Assembly: GCF_000934845.1 (NCBI RefSeq)
Contig: NZ_JXIQ01000103.1
Span: 1-50,027, forward strand
Reading direction: 5' to 3'
DNA: 50,027 nt
Source: Mesobacillus subterraneus
Lineage (GTDB): Bacteria > Bacillota > Bacilli > Bacillales > Cytobacillaceae
Made by a program: the position numbers and the translations under genes. The notes beneath the pieces are model-generated. The model ran no database searches, had not been told where the DNA came from, and worked only from the letters and a program-made list of their open reading frames with translations. Shown here in pieces: positions 19,841-28,634 of the stretch (position 1 is the stretch's first letter; every line of letters starts with the position of its first letter).

Positions 19841-20395
19841 TTATTCCTGCCTATTTGGCCGAAATTTAAGCAAAAGTTCTATTTCTGTTTTCCCTTTATT
19901 CAGCTTCCTTGCTATTTCTTCGATTGTCAGCCCTTGCTGTTTCATTGTTGTGACCTGATCCATTAAACTAACTTCCTTTGTTTCTTCTGAACCCGCAGTC
20001 ACGCCTTCTATCTCTGAGTGTTTGATGGGTACACCAGCTTGGTAAGCCTGTCTTGCTGCATGATAAGAGATCCCTTTACGGGTGTGGGGTTGTTGAATTT
20101 CGCGGATTACTGCTTCGGGGTCTTTCTGTGAACCTATATCTGTTTTTTCAGCAGGCTTGTCCGCTTTTCCTTGATTTACTGGCATATTGGCATTCGTTAT
20201 CAACTTAAGAAACTTATCATTCTCTTCCTTCCATTCCAATAGATATGCTGAAAAAATTTCATCGATTTCACTGATGATTTTCTCTTGCTTTCTTTCTGTT
20301 TCCACAAGTCGATTTTGCCGTAAGTATAATACAATAATGGCGAAAATTGTTGCCATGTTCAGTATTAAAGTTAAGAGTAGTAGAAAAGTGGTCAT
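19841..20395 (-). CDS. swrB: Swarming motility protein SwrB
   Basis: SwrB is a single-pass membrane protein that in B. subtilis promotes flagellar type III export activation and swarming. The 184-residue product has an N-terminal membrane helix (about 4-24), a short coiled region (about 28-65), a variable linker, and a conserved C-terminal helix-turn-helix-like segment (GLTIEEIARKLNKGKTEIEL). The ATG at 20395 has GAGGG six nt upstream; a TTG start 9 codons earlier is less likely. Last gene of the fla/che operon, directly followed by the rpsB promoter. Confidence 0.88.
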   Translation of the reverse strand: MTTFLLLLTLILNMATIFAIIVLYLRQNRLVETERKQEKIISEIDEIFSAYLLEWKEENDKFLKLITNANMPVNQGKADKPAEKTDIGSQKDPEAVIREIQQPHTRKGISYHAARQAYQAGVPIKHSEIEGVTAGSEETKEVSLMDQVTTMKQQGLTIEEIARKLNKGKTEIELLLKFRPNRQE

Positions 20396-20405
20396 AAATA
20401 TCCCT

Positions 20406-20717
20406 CTATCCGCTGTAATCAATCACCTTCCCTTTATATGGGTGGTGTTGCTGGACAATCTCATCATCCTTATTCTCATGGTTTTCTCTGTTTTTTTGCT
20501 CTTGATCGCCTTGGTGACTACCCTCTTTATTTAAGCGGGCTTCCTGCTTTTGGTTGTTTTTCACTACGGTATTACGTGTTAAATCCTCTTCCTTCGTCAC
20601 CATTTTTACGGCATGTTCCTGAAGATGCTGTCCCCGCTGTTGGAGTTGCTCTTGAATTTTGCCGGCATCCTGTGTCCTAGGAAGAGCAATCTGCATTTCG
20701 ATTGCTTTGAGGCTCAT
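20406..20717 (-). CDS. Uncharacterised 103-residue protein in the sigD-swrB interval
   Basis: Function not recognised. The 103-residue product is strongly hydrophilic. It has an apparently structured N-terminus (SLKAIEMQIALPRTQDAGKI), a low-complexity Gln/Asn/Lys/Glu-rich middle, and a distinctive C-terminal HPYKGKVIDYSG. No membrane helix or signal peptide is seen. The ATG at 20717 has AGGAAG 7 nt upstream; in-frame codons up to 20747 overlap the preceding gene and are less likely. It begins 5 nt after the DUF342 gene and ends 10 nt before swrB, so it is part of the motility operon and probably works in flagellar assembly or its control. Confidence 0.75.
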   Translation of the reverse strand: MSLKAIEMQIALPRTQDAGKIQEQLQQRGQHLQEHAVKMVTKEEDLTRNTVVKNNQKQEARLNKEGSHQGDQEQKNRENHENKDDEIVQQHHPYKGKVIDYSG

Positions 20718-20721
20718 CTTG

Positions 20722-22116
20722 TCACTTCCTAATGTTCGAGAGTTCAACTTTTACTATAGGATGAATCGAAATCTCACTATTCTCAAGACCGAAATACACC
20801 TTCTTGTATAGTTGATTTGTCATGAAGGTGTACTTGCCGAAAAACATCTTCGTATTGGGGAATACTTGATCATGAACAGTTAAGCAGGAATTCAACCGAT
20901 CTTGTTTCTCTAGTTGCAATAACTCGAGGTTAGTCAAAAGTTCCAATAAGGATTCTTCCACTTGCAGCCTTGTATTTCGCTGTTTTGCTATCATTTGCTT
21001 CTGCTCATCTGTCAAGGAACCTGCACGCCTGCCAATTTCACCGAGTTTCTCCTCGATTTCTGTCAGTTTCCTAATGTTCTCTTTTGCTGTTTCGATTGCG
21101 GCAATCGTTTCCTGTTCCGTTTTTTCCAGCAGCGGATCCCAACCCACAGCTAACTCGGTTTTGGTAAAAAGCTCATTTCCCAATTCCTTGACTGAAATGT
21201 TCCGTCCTGCCGAAATCGTCCCCCCAATAATGGTTCCATTTTGGCAGTCTACATTTCCTCCAGCTGTCAATTTACTGTGAAGAACGGATGACTTAATAAT
21301 GATATCCTGCCCTGCTTTGATATTTGCCTGATTAAGGTAATAGGCAAATACATTCCCGCCAGCGATAATCCTGCCCTTCATCGCTCCGGCGATTCCGCCT
21401 TTAATAACAATACTCCCTCCTGCCTGGAGATTGGCAGCTTCCACAAGCCCCTCGACGATAATATCCCCGCCGGCCTTCAGCTCATAACCGCTAGGAACAT
21501 TGCCTTTTATGACGATATTTCCTACAAATTCTAAATTTCCTGTTTTAAGATCAAGATCCCCTTTTACCTCATAAACAGGATTAACGGAAATGGATTTCTG
21601 CGTGATGCTAACCTGTCCATCACATTCAGCATAAAATTTTCCAGTCTCCAATCGTACATTATTTCCTGCTCGTACTCTTAGGGGCCGTCCGTGCTTTGCC
21701 GGAAGGACTCTGCCCGTCACGTCCTTCCCAGGCGTTCCCTTCACAGCAGGAATAATACTTGCCAGCAACTGACCTTTTTTTACGGAAGGAATATGCATAA
21801 CGGAACGGAAATGAAGCACTTTCTGTTCCAGCATACTAGATTGTTCAAGTTCATTGCGCAAATAGGCATCTTCTCCATCTACTTTTTGCATTCCAGTCGC
21901 AATGAGGACAGGATCTTTAATAGAAGTAGGATCTTTGGAAATTTGTTCTAAAATGTCCATTTTAATACCGAACGCAATCGTTTCTTTTTCGAGGACACTC
22001 TGTAATTCCCGAACAGATACTGAACGTTCCATCTCGTGGATTGAGTTATTGATTTCTAGTACTGCTGAAAGCCTGTCATTGGAAATCTTCACTATAAAAT
22101 CCGTCGCCACATCCAT
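20722..22116 (-). CDS. DUF342/FapA-family protein
   Basis: A 464-residue DUF342 (FapA-like) protein. After an N-terminal domain (about 1-150) it has a run of short repeats of the AGGDIIVEGLV kind (about 170-310), predicted to form a right-handed beta-helix, followed by a coiled coil (about 325-400). In Vibrio vulnificus a FapA protein is needed for flagellation, but the role in Bacillus is unknown. The first ATG (22116) abuts its GGAG; a GTG two codons later (22110) has better spacing and may be the true start. It lies 13 nt after sigD. Confidence 0.88.
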   Translation of the reverse strand: MDVATDFIVKISNDRLSAVLEINNSIHEMERSVSVRELQSVLEKETIAFGIKMDILEQISKDPTSIKDPVLIATGMQKVDGEDAYLRNELEQSSMLEQKVLHFRSVMHIPSVKKGQLLASIIPAVKGTPGKDVTGRVLPAKHGRPLRVRAGNNVRLETGKFYAECDGQVSITQKSISVNPVYEVKGDLDLKTGNLEFVGNIVIKGNVPSGYELKAGGDIIVEGLVEAANLQAGGSIVIKGGIAGAMKGRIIAGGNVFAYYLNQANIKAGQDIIIKSSVLHSKLTAGGNVDCQNGTIIGGTISAGRNISVKELGNELFTKTELAVGWDPLLEKTEQETIAAIETAKENIRKLTEIEEKLGEIGRRAGSLTDEQKQMIAKQRNTRLQVEESLLELLTNLELLQLEKQDRLNSCLTVHDQVFPNTKMFFGKYTFMTNQLYKKVYFGLENSEISIHPIVKVELSNIRK

Positions 22117-22129
22117 CTCCTGCCTTCTA

Positions 22130-22891
22130 TCATGCTGATTCCAGCCATTTTCTCAATTTAAAAATTGCCTTTGAATGTATTTGTGAAATCCTTGAAGTAG
22201 ATAAATTCATGACTTGCCCAATTTCCGTTAACGTTAATTCTTCTTTGTAAAACAAGCTCAGTACAAGTTGTTCTTTATCATTCAATTTTGAAATCTTTTC
22301 AGCTACTTCTTCCAAAAGCTCAGATTTGACTAGTTTTTCCTCAGGGACCTCCGCTTTTTCATCCTTGATCACAAATGACTGATTGTCACGTTCCTCATTT
22401 TCATTTGGATGTTCATCTATTGAGAGGACATTCGCGAAAAAATGTTCATTTATCGTTGTGTATATGTCCGTTTCCTCCATATTCAGTTCACTGGCGATTT
22501 CTCCGATGGTTGCATTTCGCATGAAACGCTGTTCGAGTCTCTCGATCGCTGCATCTATTTTTTTTGCTTTTTCTCGAGTACTTCTTGGAAGCCAATCTTC
22601 CTTTCTTAATCCATCCAAAATTGCCCCACGAATCCGAAAGGAAGAATAGGTATCAAACTTAAGATCCCTGTTTGGATCAAATTTTTCCAAGGCATCATAC
22701 AATCCTATCAGTCCTAAGCTTCTTAAATCATCTCTAGAAACACTTTTTGGAAGACTTACGGAGATTCTTTGCACATGGTAGGAAACAAGTGGCATATATT
22801 TTTTTATCAGCATATTCCCCGCATCCGGATCTCGGGATTGTATCCATTTATCCCATATAATCTGTTCTTCCGAAGTGGATCCTCGCACCAT
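22130..22891 (-). CDS. sigD: RNA polymerase sigma factor SigD (FliA family)
   Basis: Sigma-28-type factor that transcribes late flagellar, autolysin and chemotaxis genes. The 253-residue protein shows region 2 (GLIGLYDALEKFDPNRDLKF then DTYSSFRIRGAILDGLRKED), region 3, and region 4 with the helix-turn-helix ELTLTEIGQVMNLSTSRISQ. The start was placed at the ATG at 22891, with AGGAGG six nt upstream; an in-frame extension of seven codons lies across that Shine-Dalgarno site. Its position far from the operon promoter is thought to make its level variable between cells in B. subtilis. Confidence 0.97.
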   Translation of the reverse strand: MVRGSTSEEQIIWDKWIQSRDPDAGNMLIKKYMPLVSYHVQRISVSLPKSVSRDDLRSLGLIGLYDALEKFDPNRDLKFDTYSSFRIRGAILDGLRKEDWLPRSTREKAKKIDAAIERLEQRFMRNATIGEIASELNMEETDIYTTINEHFFANVLSIDEHPNENEERDNQSFVIKDEKAEVPEEKLVKSELLEEVAEKISKLNDKEQLVLSLFYKEELTLTEIGQVMNLSTSRISQIHSKAIFKLRKWLESA

Positions 22892-22938
22892 TGTCAACCT
22901 CCTCACGCGCATAACGCCTCTTTCTAGTTGTCAAAAAA

Positions 22939-23436
22939 TTAAATCACACTATTTCCTTTGTTCACAGTCCTGATTTGCAGTAAACCGGTCTTCGGATCGA
23001 ATTCAATCGTTCTGCCGCTATTGCCGCCTACATCTTGGGCTATTAGTGGAATGCGAAGTTCTTTTATTTGCTGTAAAACTGCCTCTACATTCCGTGGTCC
23101 AATTCTCATCATGTCACTGCTGCCTGAAAATTGGAACATCTGGGCGCCACCGGCAATCTTTGCTTTTATGCTTACCTGTTTTGCACCTGATTGAATCATG
23201 ACTTCTAAAAGTTCTTTGATTGCTGTATCGGCAAATTTCGCCTTATTCAGAGGTTCGGCTCGGGAAAACGATGAATCCGGGAGCATAACATGAGCCAAGC
23301 CAGCTAATTCTGCCCGCTGATCAAACAAAACCACTCCAACACAGGATCCCAGGCCAGTTGTTCTGATCAAATCAGGTACTTTCGCAATATTCATATCGGC
23401 AATTCCAACTTTAATGATTTCTGCTGTTTTATGCAT
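22939..23436 (-). CDS. cheD: Chemoreceptor glutamine deamidase CheD
   Basis: CheD deamidates receptor glutamines and, with CheC, tunes adaptation. The 165-residue protein carries the catalytic residues of the family: Thr26 and Cys32 in TTGLGSC and His49 in AGLAHVMLP, with the same spacing as in known CheD enzymes. The ATG at 23436 was chosen; a TTG one codon earlier is possible. It overlaps the cheC stop by 8 nt, fitting the CheC-CheD partnership. Confidence 0.96.
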   Translation of the reverse strand: MHKTAEIIKVGIADMNIAKVPDLIRTTGLGSCVGVVLFDQRAELAGLAHVMLPDSSFSRAEPLNKAKFADTAIKELLEVMIQSGAKQVSIKAKIAGGAQMFQFSGSSDMMRIGPRNVEAVLQQIKELRIPLIAQDVGGNSGRTIEFDPKTGLLQIRTVNKGNSVI

Positions 23437-24070
23437 CAATCTTTACTCCTAGAGCAGAAAAAATGATATGGAAAGAATTCGGGTCGGGCATTAAAAAGAA
23501 ATGCCCTCTCACACTTTCTGGCAACTCGGCATCTTCTTCATCCAGTGCCGTATCGATCACGATCGCGTAATCACTTACCTGTGATAGTTCCAACAGGCCA
23601 AAACTGACGATTGCCCCAACCATATCAATACTAAGAGCAGGAACGGAAGGATACATGCTCAACTTTGTAAAATCGGACAAAGAAGAGAGATAGGAACCGG
23701 ATAGAATATTTCCTAATTCCTGAAGTGCTGACAATGCCAGCTCATTGTCCTGTTCATTCTTGAAGGAGAATGTCTCGTTTTTTGTTAGCTGGCGGATATA
23801 TTTCTCTGCCTGAGGAAGAGGAAGGATGAAAAACATACTCCCCGGAGCCTCCCCCTCAATCCGCAGGAATACGCTCGCTACCACATTGTCTGCACCTCCT
23901 GCTAATTCCATCACTTCGTCGAAGGATACGACCCTGACACTAGGGACTCTCATATCAATTTTTTTGTTCATAATGGTAGATAAGGCGGTTGCAGCATGGC
24001 CGGCTCCTATGTTTCCAACCTCTTTTAATATGTCCAGGTGTATATCCAAAATGCTTTTTAGAAAAGTCAT
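23429..24070 (-). CDS. cheC: CheY-P phosphatase CheC
   Basis: CheC dephosphorylates CheY-P and binds CheD. The 213-residue protein has the two pseudo-symmetric active-site motifs E-x-x-N: Glu17/Asn20 in KEVGNIGAG and Glu118/Asn121 in QELGNILSG. An AAGGGACGGG sequence precedes the ATG. It sits between cheW and cheD, the usual Bacillus order. Confidence 0.96.
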   Translation of the reverse strand: MTFLKSILDIHLDILKEVGNIGAGHAATALSTIMNKKIDMRVPSVRVVSFDEVMELAGGADNVVASVFLRIEGEAPGSMFFILPLPQAEKYIRQLTKNETFSFKNEQDNELALSALQELGNILSGSYLSSLSDFTKLSMYPSVPALSIDMVGAIVSFGLLELSQVSDYAIVIDTALDEEDAELPESVRGHFFLMPDPNSFHIIFSALGVKIDA

Positions 24071-24087
24071 AACCCGTCCCTTTCCGC

Positions 24088-24543
24088 CTATAAAGCTTTT
24101 CTAACGTCGGACAGAAGAATCTTATCCAAATCTATCAAAATTAATAACCTTCTATGAAGATTTGCAACACCTTTGATAAATCCTTCTGCAGCAATGCCTA
24201 CCACTTCTGGAGCTGGTTCGATCATGCTTGACGGAATATCAATCACATCATTTGCTCCATCAACAATCAGCCCTGCCTCCTTCTCCTCATCCCCAACAAT
24301 AATGACGCGAGTGCTGTCTGAATAACTTTGTTCTTCCATCCCAAACCTGACCCGTAAATCCAATAGCGGAGTGACGACTCCCCGAAGGTTGATAACCCCT
24401 TTCACGAATGGATTCACATGTGGCACTCTCGTGATATGGATAATCTTTTCAATCGATCTAACCTGACTAACAGGAATTGCATATTCTTTTTGATTCAATT
24501 GGAAGACGATCACTTTCAAATCCGAAATCAAGTCTTCAGCCAT
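24088..24543 (-). CDS. cheW: Chemotaxis coupling protein CheW
   Basis: CheW links receptors to the kinase CheA. The 151-residue protein is a single CheW domain with the start KVIVFQLNQKEYAIPVSQVR, NPFVKGVINLRGVVTPLLDL and the C-terminal LIDLDKIL. The ATG at 24543 with AGGAG 8 nt upstream was chosen; a GTG three codons earlier (24552) lies on the Shine-Dalgarno site itself. It lies 45 nt after cheA. Confidence 0.96.
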   Translation of the reverse strand: MAEDLISDLKVIVFQLNQKEYAIPVSQVRSIEKIIHITRVPHVNPFVKGVINLRGVVTPLLDLRVRFGMEEQSYSDSTRVIIVGDEEKEAGLIVDGANDVIDIPSSMIEPAPEVVGIAAEGFIKGVANLHRRLLILIDLDKILLSDVRKAL

Positions 24544-24588
24544 TTTCACCACTCCTAAAATATCATCTTTATCAGTCTGCCAAGATAT

Positions 24589-26652
24589 CTATTTAATTAA
24601 TGCGTTGCAATCAACGACCAATGCTACCTGACCATCTCCAAGAATTGTTGCTCCAGAAATTGCAAAAACATCTGTTAAGTAATTTCCTAGCGATTTAAGA
24701 ACTACCTCTTGCTGGCCAATAAAGGAATCCACAATCAAACCAGCCATTTTGTCTCCTTTACGAACGATGATCACAGAATGGAAATGATCATCCGCTCCCT
24801 CAAAAGGAACATCGAAGATATCTTTTAGGAATAGCAGCGGTACGACCTTGCCTCTGAAATCAATCACTTTTTGATTGTGAGCATTCAAGATTTCCGTGTC
24901 CTTGATAATCGCCGTCTCAATGATGGAAGACAGCGGAATAGCGAATTTCTCCTTCTGGATTTCCACTAACATGACCGAAATGATGGATAAGGTGAGCGGA
25001 AGCTGGATCGAGAAGATGGTGCCTTCATTCTCCTTGGAGTCAATCGAAATAGAGCCTCCCAGAGATTCAATAGTATTTTTCACTACATCGAGTCCGACGC
25101 CTCGACCTGAGATATCAGAGATAGTCTCAGCAGTCGAAAAACCTGATGATAAAATCAATTCATACGCTTGTTTATCTGTAAAGCCTGCAGCGGATTGTTC
25201 TGTAATGATTCCCTTGCTGATCGCTTTCTGCAATACTTTTTCTTTGCTGATTCCGGCTCCATCATCTTCAATTTCAATAAACACATGATTTCCACTGTGA
25301 AATGCACGCAGTACAATGGTTCCTTCTTCATTTTTGCCTTTAGATCGGCGAACTTCCGGTGATTCAATGCCATGGTCTACAGAATTTCTGAGTAAGTGCA
25401 CGAGTGGGTCGCCGATTTCATCAATGACGGTACGATCCAATTCGGTTTCCGCTCCAACGATTTCAAGATTGATCTTTTTATTCAAGTCCTTCGCTAATTG
25501 ACGGATCATTCGAGGGAACCGATTAAATACTGTCTCGACCTGAACCATCCTCATATTCAGGATGATGTTTTGCAGATCACCTGAAATCCTGGACATCCGC
25601 TCTACCGTTTCAGTTAGTTCACCATTGTCCAATTCTTTTGAGATTTGCTCTAATCGTCCGCGGTCGATGACTAATTCTTCAAATAAATTCATGAGAATAT
25701 CAAGCCGTTCGATGTTCACACGAATGGTCTTACTGCTGTTCGTTTGCTGTTTAACACTGGTTTTGCTGTCCTGGACAGCTGCTGTTTCTATTCCGGTAAT
25801 TATTGAACGTGCATCGGTATCTAAGGATTTAGATGTATCTACACCGATTATTTTTTCAGCAGCTTTGATGGCAACGCCTGAGTTCATCTCACTGAAATCA
25901 ACCGGATGTACCGTTGTTTTTACCACCTCGGATACCTTCATGATCTTGCCTTTAATATCGTCTGGATTTTCCTTTGTGATAATCGTTACAGAAAATTCAT
26001 CTTCAAACTGTTCTTCTTCAAGCTGTTCAACTGAAGGATTTGCTTTGATCACTTCGCCGATTTTTTCCAGCACCTCAAACACCATATACACCCGTGCGGC
26101 TTTCAGCAGGCAATCATCACGAAGTCCAATTTCAATTTCATACACTCCAAATCCTTGCTCTTTCGATTGCTTTAAAACAGTCAGTTCAAACTCATCGTAG
26201 CTAGCAGCAGATTTAGGTGCTTCTAGCGTGGAAGCTGCAGCAATTTCCACATCTGCTGAACGTGAGATTGTCTCACCGTTTTCAATTGCCTTCAACTTCT
26301 CAACTGTTTCGGAAACGTCTTTCTTCCCATCTCCTCCAGCTGCAATTGATTCAACCATTTCCTCAAGATGATCAACAGCCATAAAGATCACATCGATGAT
26401 TTCAGGAGTCGTAAGCAACCGGTTATTACGGATTGCATCCAAAACATTTTCCATTTGATGCGTCAAACTTGCCAGATCTTCATACCCCATCGTTGCTGAC
26501 ATCCCTTTTAAAGTATGGGCAGATCTGAAAATTTCATTGATGATGGACAAATTCCCTGGATTTTTCTCCAACTCCAACAGTTGTTCATTCAAGGACTGTA
26601 AATGCTCTCTACTTTCTTCTATAAACACTTCAAGATATTGATTTAATTCCAT
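24589..26652 (-). CDS. cheA: Chemotaxis histidine kinase CheA
   Basis: CheA autophosphorylates under receptor control and passes phosphate to CheY and CheB. The 687-residue protein has an HPt domain (P1) with the phospho-acceptor His46 in RSAHTLKGM, a CheY-binding P2 domain (about 155-250), a dimerisation domain (about 310-370), an ATPase domain with N box LLRNSVDHGIE and GRGVGLDVVKNTIESLGGSI, and a C-terminal CheW-like domain (about 550-687). GGAGGTG precedes the ATG. Confidence 0.98.
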   Translation of the reverse strand: MELNQYLEVFIEESREHLQSLNEQLLELEKNPGNLSIINEIFRSAHTLKGMSATMGYEDLASLTHQMENVLDAIRNNRLLTTPEIIDVIFMAVDHLEEMVESIAAGGDGKKDVSETVEKLKAIENGETISRSADVEIAAASTLEAPKSAASYDEFELTVLKQSKEQGFGVYEIEIGLRDDCLLKAARVYMVFEVLEKIGEVIKANPSVEQLEEEQFEDEFSVTIITKENPDDIKGKIMKVSEVVKTTVHPVDFSEMNSGVAIKAAEKIIGVDTSKSLDTDARSIITGIETAAVQDSKTSVKQQTNSSKTIRVNIERLDILMNLFEELVIDRGRLEQISKELDNGELTETVERMSRISGDLQNIILNMRMVQVETVFNRFPRMIRQLAKDLNKKINLEIVGAETELDRTVIDEIGDPLVHLLRNSVDHGIESPEVRRSKGKNEEGTIVLRAFHSGNHVFIEIEDDGAGISKEKVLQKAISKGIITEQSAAGFTDKQAYELILSSGFSTAETISDISGRGVGLDVVKNTIESLGGSISIDSKENEGTIFSIQLPLTLSIISVMLVEIQKEKFAIPLSSIIETAIIKDTEILNAHNQKVIDFRGKVVPLLFLKDIFDVPFEGADDHFHSVIIVRKGDKMAGLIVDSFIGQQEVVLKSLGNYLTDVFAISGATILGDGQVALVVDCNALIK

Positions 26653-26671
26653 GTGCTCTGCACCTCCGGCC

Positions 26672-27760
26672 TTAAATATAATTCATGATTGTTTCCGCAA
26701 TGTGATCGACATTTGCTACTTCATCTACCATGTTCGTTGCAATCGCTGCTTTTGGCATCCCAAAGACAATCGAAGTTTCTTGAGATTCGGCAATCGCTTT
26801 TACTATGCCATTCTTTTTTAATTCAACCAGCCCTTTAGCTCCGTCCGCACCCATCCCTGTCATTATCACAGCGATTTTCAAATAGTTTTTAACTAAACTG
26901 ACCGACTCGAACATTACATCTACGGAAAGTCGATGTCCGTTTCGGGGTGGGGAAAGACTTAAGCTGATAGCCAGTGCTGGTCCAACTCCCTTCACCTCCA
27001 GATGATATCCTCCTGGGGCAATATACGCTGTCCCTTTTTGCAGCAGCTCTCCATCTTCTGCTTCCTTGACAGTAATTTGGCACAAGGAATCCAATCTGCT
27101 GGCGAGGGATTTGGTAAAACCGGGCGGCATGTGCTGGACAACAAGCACTGGCACTCCGATATCTTTTGGAAGCAATGGCAAAACTTGCTGAAGGGCCCGT
27201 GGTCCTCCTGTCGAAGTTCCAATACAGACGATTTTTTTTGGTTCTTTATGGAATCTTCTACTATAGAGAACCTCAGACGGCTTAGTTTCCGTTTCTGTTG
27301 CTAAGGGCAGTGGTTTTCTGTCTGCTCTTGGTTTGTGATATGTGTTTAATTTTGCTAGATTTGCTTTACTCGCAGACAACACTTTCTGGATTAGCTCTGT
27401 TTTTACTTTATGTAGATCAACGGATATTGAACCTGAAGGCTTTGCCACAAAATCTACTGCACCTGCCTGGATCGCCTGCAGTGTTGTATCTGCTCCTTCT
27501 TTTGTCATACTGGAAAGCATAACAACAGGAATAGGACGTTCCTGCATGATTATTTTGAGTACCTCAAGTCCATTCAGTTTGGGCATTTCGATATCAAGTG
27601 TTATGACATCTGGGCGCATTTCCCGAAATTTCTTGACTGCATCCTCACCGTTTCGCGCCAAACCAATAACCTCTATCTTTGGGTGTTCAGATAGAAAGTC
27701 GTTGATCAGCTTTCGCATGAAAGCTGAATCATCTACGATGAGAACTCTTACCTTGGCCAC
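26672..27760 (-). CDS. cheB: Chemoreceptor methylesterase CheB
   Basis: CheB removes methyl groups from receptors when phosphorylated. The 362-residue protein has an N-terminal receiver domain with phospho-acceptor Asp56, a linker, and a C-terminal methylesterase with the catalytic triad Ser183 (GTSTGG), His210 (QHMPPGF) and Asp306 (MTGMGADG). The start is GTG at 27760 with AAAGG about 10 nt upstream. It lies 7 nt after flhG. Confidence 0.97.
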   Translation of the reverse strand: MAKVRVLIVDDSAFMRKLINDFLSEHPKIEVIGLARNGEDAVKKFREMRPDVITLDIEMPKLNGLEVLKIIMQERPIPVVMLSSMTKEGADTTLQAIQAGAVDFVAKPSGSISVDLHKVKTELIQKVLSASKANLAKLNTYHKPRADRKPLPLATETETKPSEVLYSRRFHKEPKKIVCIGTSTGGPRALQQVLPLLPKDIGVPVLVVQHMPPGFTKSLASRLDSLCQITVKEAEDGELLQKGTAYIAPGGYHLEVKGVGPALAISLSLSPPRNGHRLSVDVMFESVSLVKNYLKIAVIMTGMGADGAKGLVELKKNGIVKAIAESQETSIVFGMPKAAIATNMVDEVANVDHIAETIMNYI

Positions 27761-27767
27761 TCAACCA

Positions 27768-28634
27768 CTACCTTTCGAAAAGGAATTGCTTCAATCTAGC
27801 TGTAAAACTCCTGTTATCTCTCTTTTCGGCATTGTAGCTCTCTTTATTGATATATTTTTCAATAATTTGGACCATCCCTTTTGCGGCTTGTGAACGGTCA
27901 TTTAGCAATACAAAAGGAATTTGCCGTTTTACCGCTTCCTGGACGATTTTATCTTCCAGTATGATCCCGAGTTTAACCGGTATCCTTCCTAAAAATTTAC
28001 CGAGCACATTCTCAATCCTTGACAGTGTTTCCTGGCCTTCCTTGACGGAGCCTGCCCTATTAACGACCAGATAAAATGGCAGACTGGAATCGGCGAGGTG
28101 GATGTATTTCATCGTAGCGTAGGCATCCATCAAGGAAGTCGGTTCTGTTGTGGTAATCACGAATATTTCGTTTACGGAGAGAAGGATGGCGAGAGTTTCT
28201 TCATTTAAACCTGCTCCCATATCCAAAATAAGATAATCATATTTTCTTAGGATATCATGTAAGCTTGTGGTAAAATGAGCGATACTTTCCTTATCCATCC
28301 GAATCAGCTGGCTTAAGCCAGTTCCTCCAGATATATATTCCACACCTTGTGGGCCTTGAAAAACCACTTCTTCCAACAATGCTTTGCCTGCAAAAAAGTC
28401 AGCTATCGACAGTGCAGAATGCTTGCCCATTAATATCTCAATGTTTCCCATTCCGATATCAAGATCAAATAACAAGACGCGATTTCCCTGCTTTGCCAAG
28501 GAAATCGAGAAGTTAAGCGAAAAGTTCGATTTCCCTACCCCTCCCTTTCCGCTCACAACAGCAAGCGTCTTTGCTTCTTTTATTGGAATATTTGACAGGA
28601 GCCGATTTCTTAGCTTTTCCGCCTGGTCACTCAT
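27768..28634 (-). CDS. flhG: Flagellum site-determining ATPase FlhG (YlxH)
   Basis: FlhG is a MinD-like P-loop ATPase that controls flagellar number and placement, stimulates the FlhF GTPase and delivers FliM/FliY. The 288-residue protein starts with the DQAxxLR activator motif (residues 3-9, DQAEKLR), followed by the deviant Walker A GKGGVGKS (29-36), the DLDIGMGN switch and a C-terminal amphipathic region. The ATG at 28634 overlaps the flhF stop by 8 nt and has GGAG 9 nt upstream; an 11-codon upstream extension is unlikely because it would precede the DQAxxLR helix. Confidence 0.95.
   Translation of the reverse strand: MSDQAEKLRNRLLSNIPIKEAKTLAVVSGKGGVGKSNFSLNFSISLAKQGNRVLLFDLDIGMGNIEILMGKHSALSIADFFAGKALLEEVVFQGPQGVEYISGGTGLSQLIRMDKESIAHFTTSLHDILRKYDYLILDMGAGLNEETLAILLSVNEIFVITTTEPTSLMDAYATMKYIHLADSSLPFYLVVNRAGSVKEGQETLSRIENVLGKFLGRIPVKLGIILEDKIVQEAVKRQIPFVLLNDRSQAAKGMVQIIEKYINKESYNAEKRDNRSFTARLKQFLFER

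Noticed and set aside
25562-26200. 212-codon plus-strand open frame opposite cheA
   Set aside because: Ser/Thr-rich low-complexity translation typical of an antisense shadow; cheA is complete and conserved.
27342-27893. 183-codon plus-strand open frame opposite cheB/flhG
   Set aside because: Antisense to two conserved genes, no ribosome-binding site or family match.
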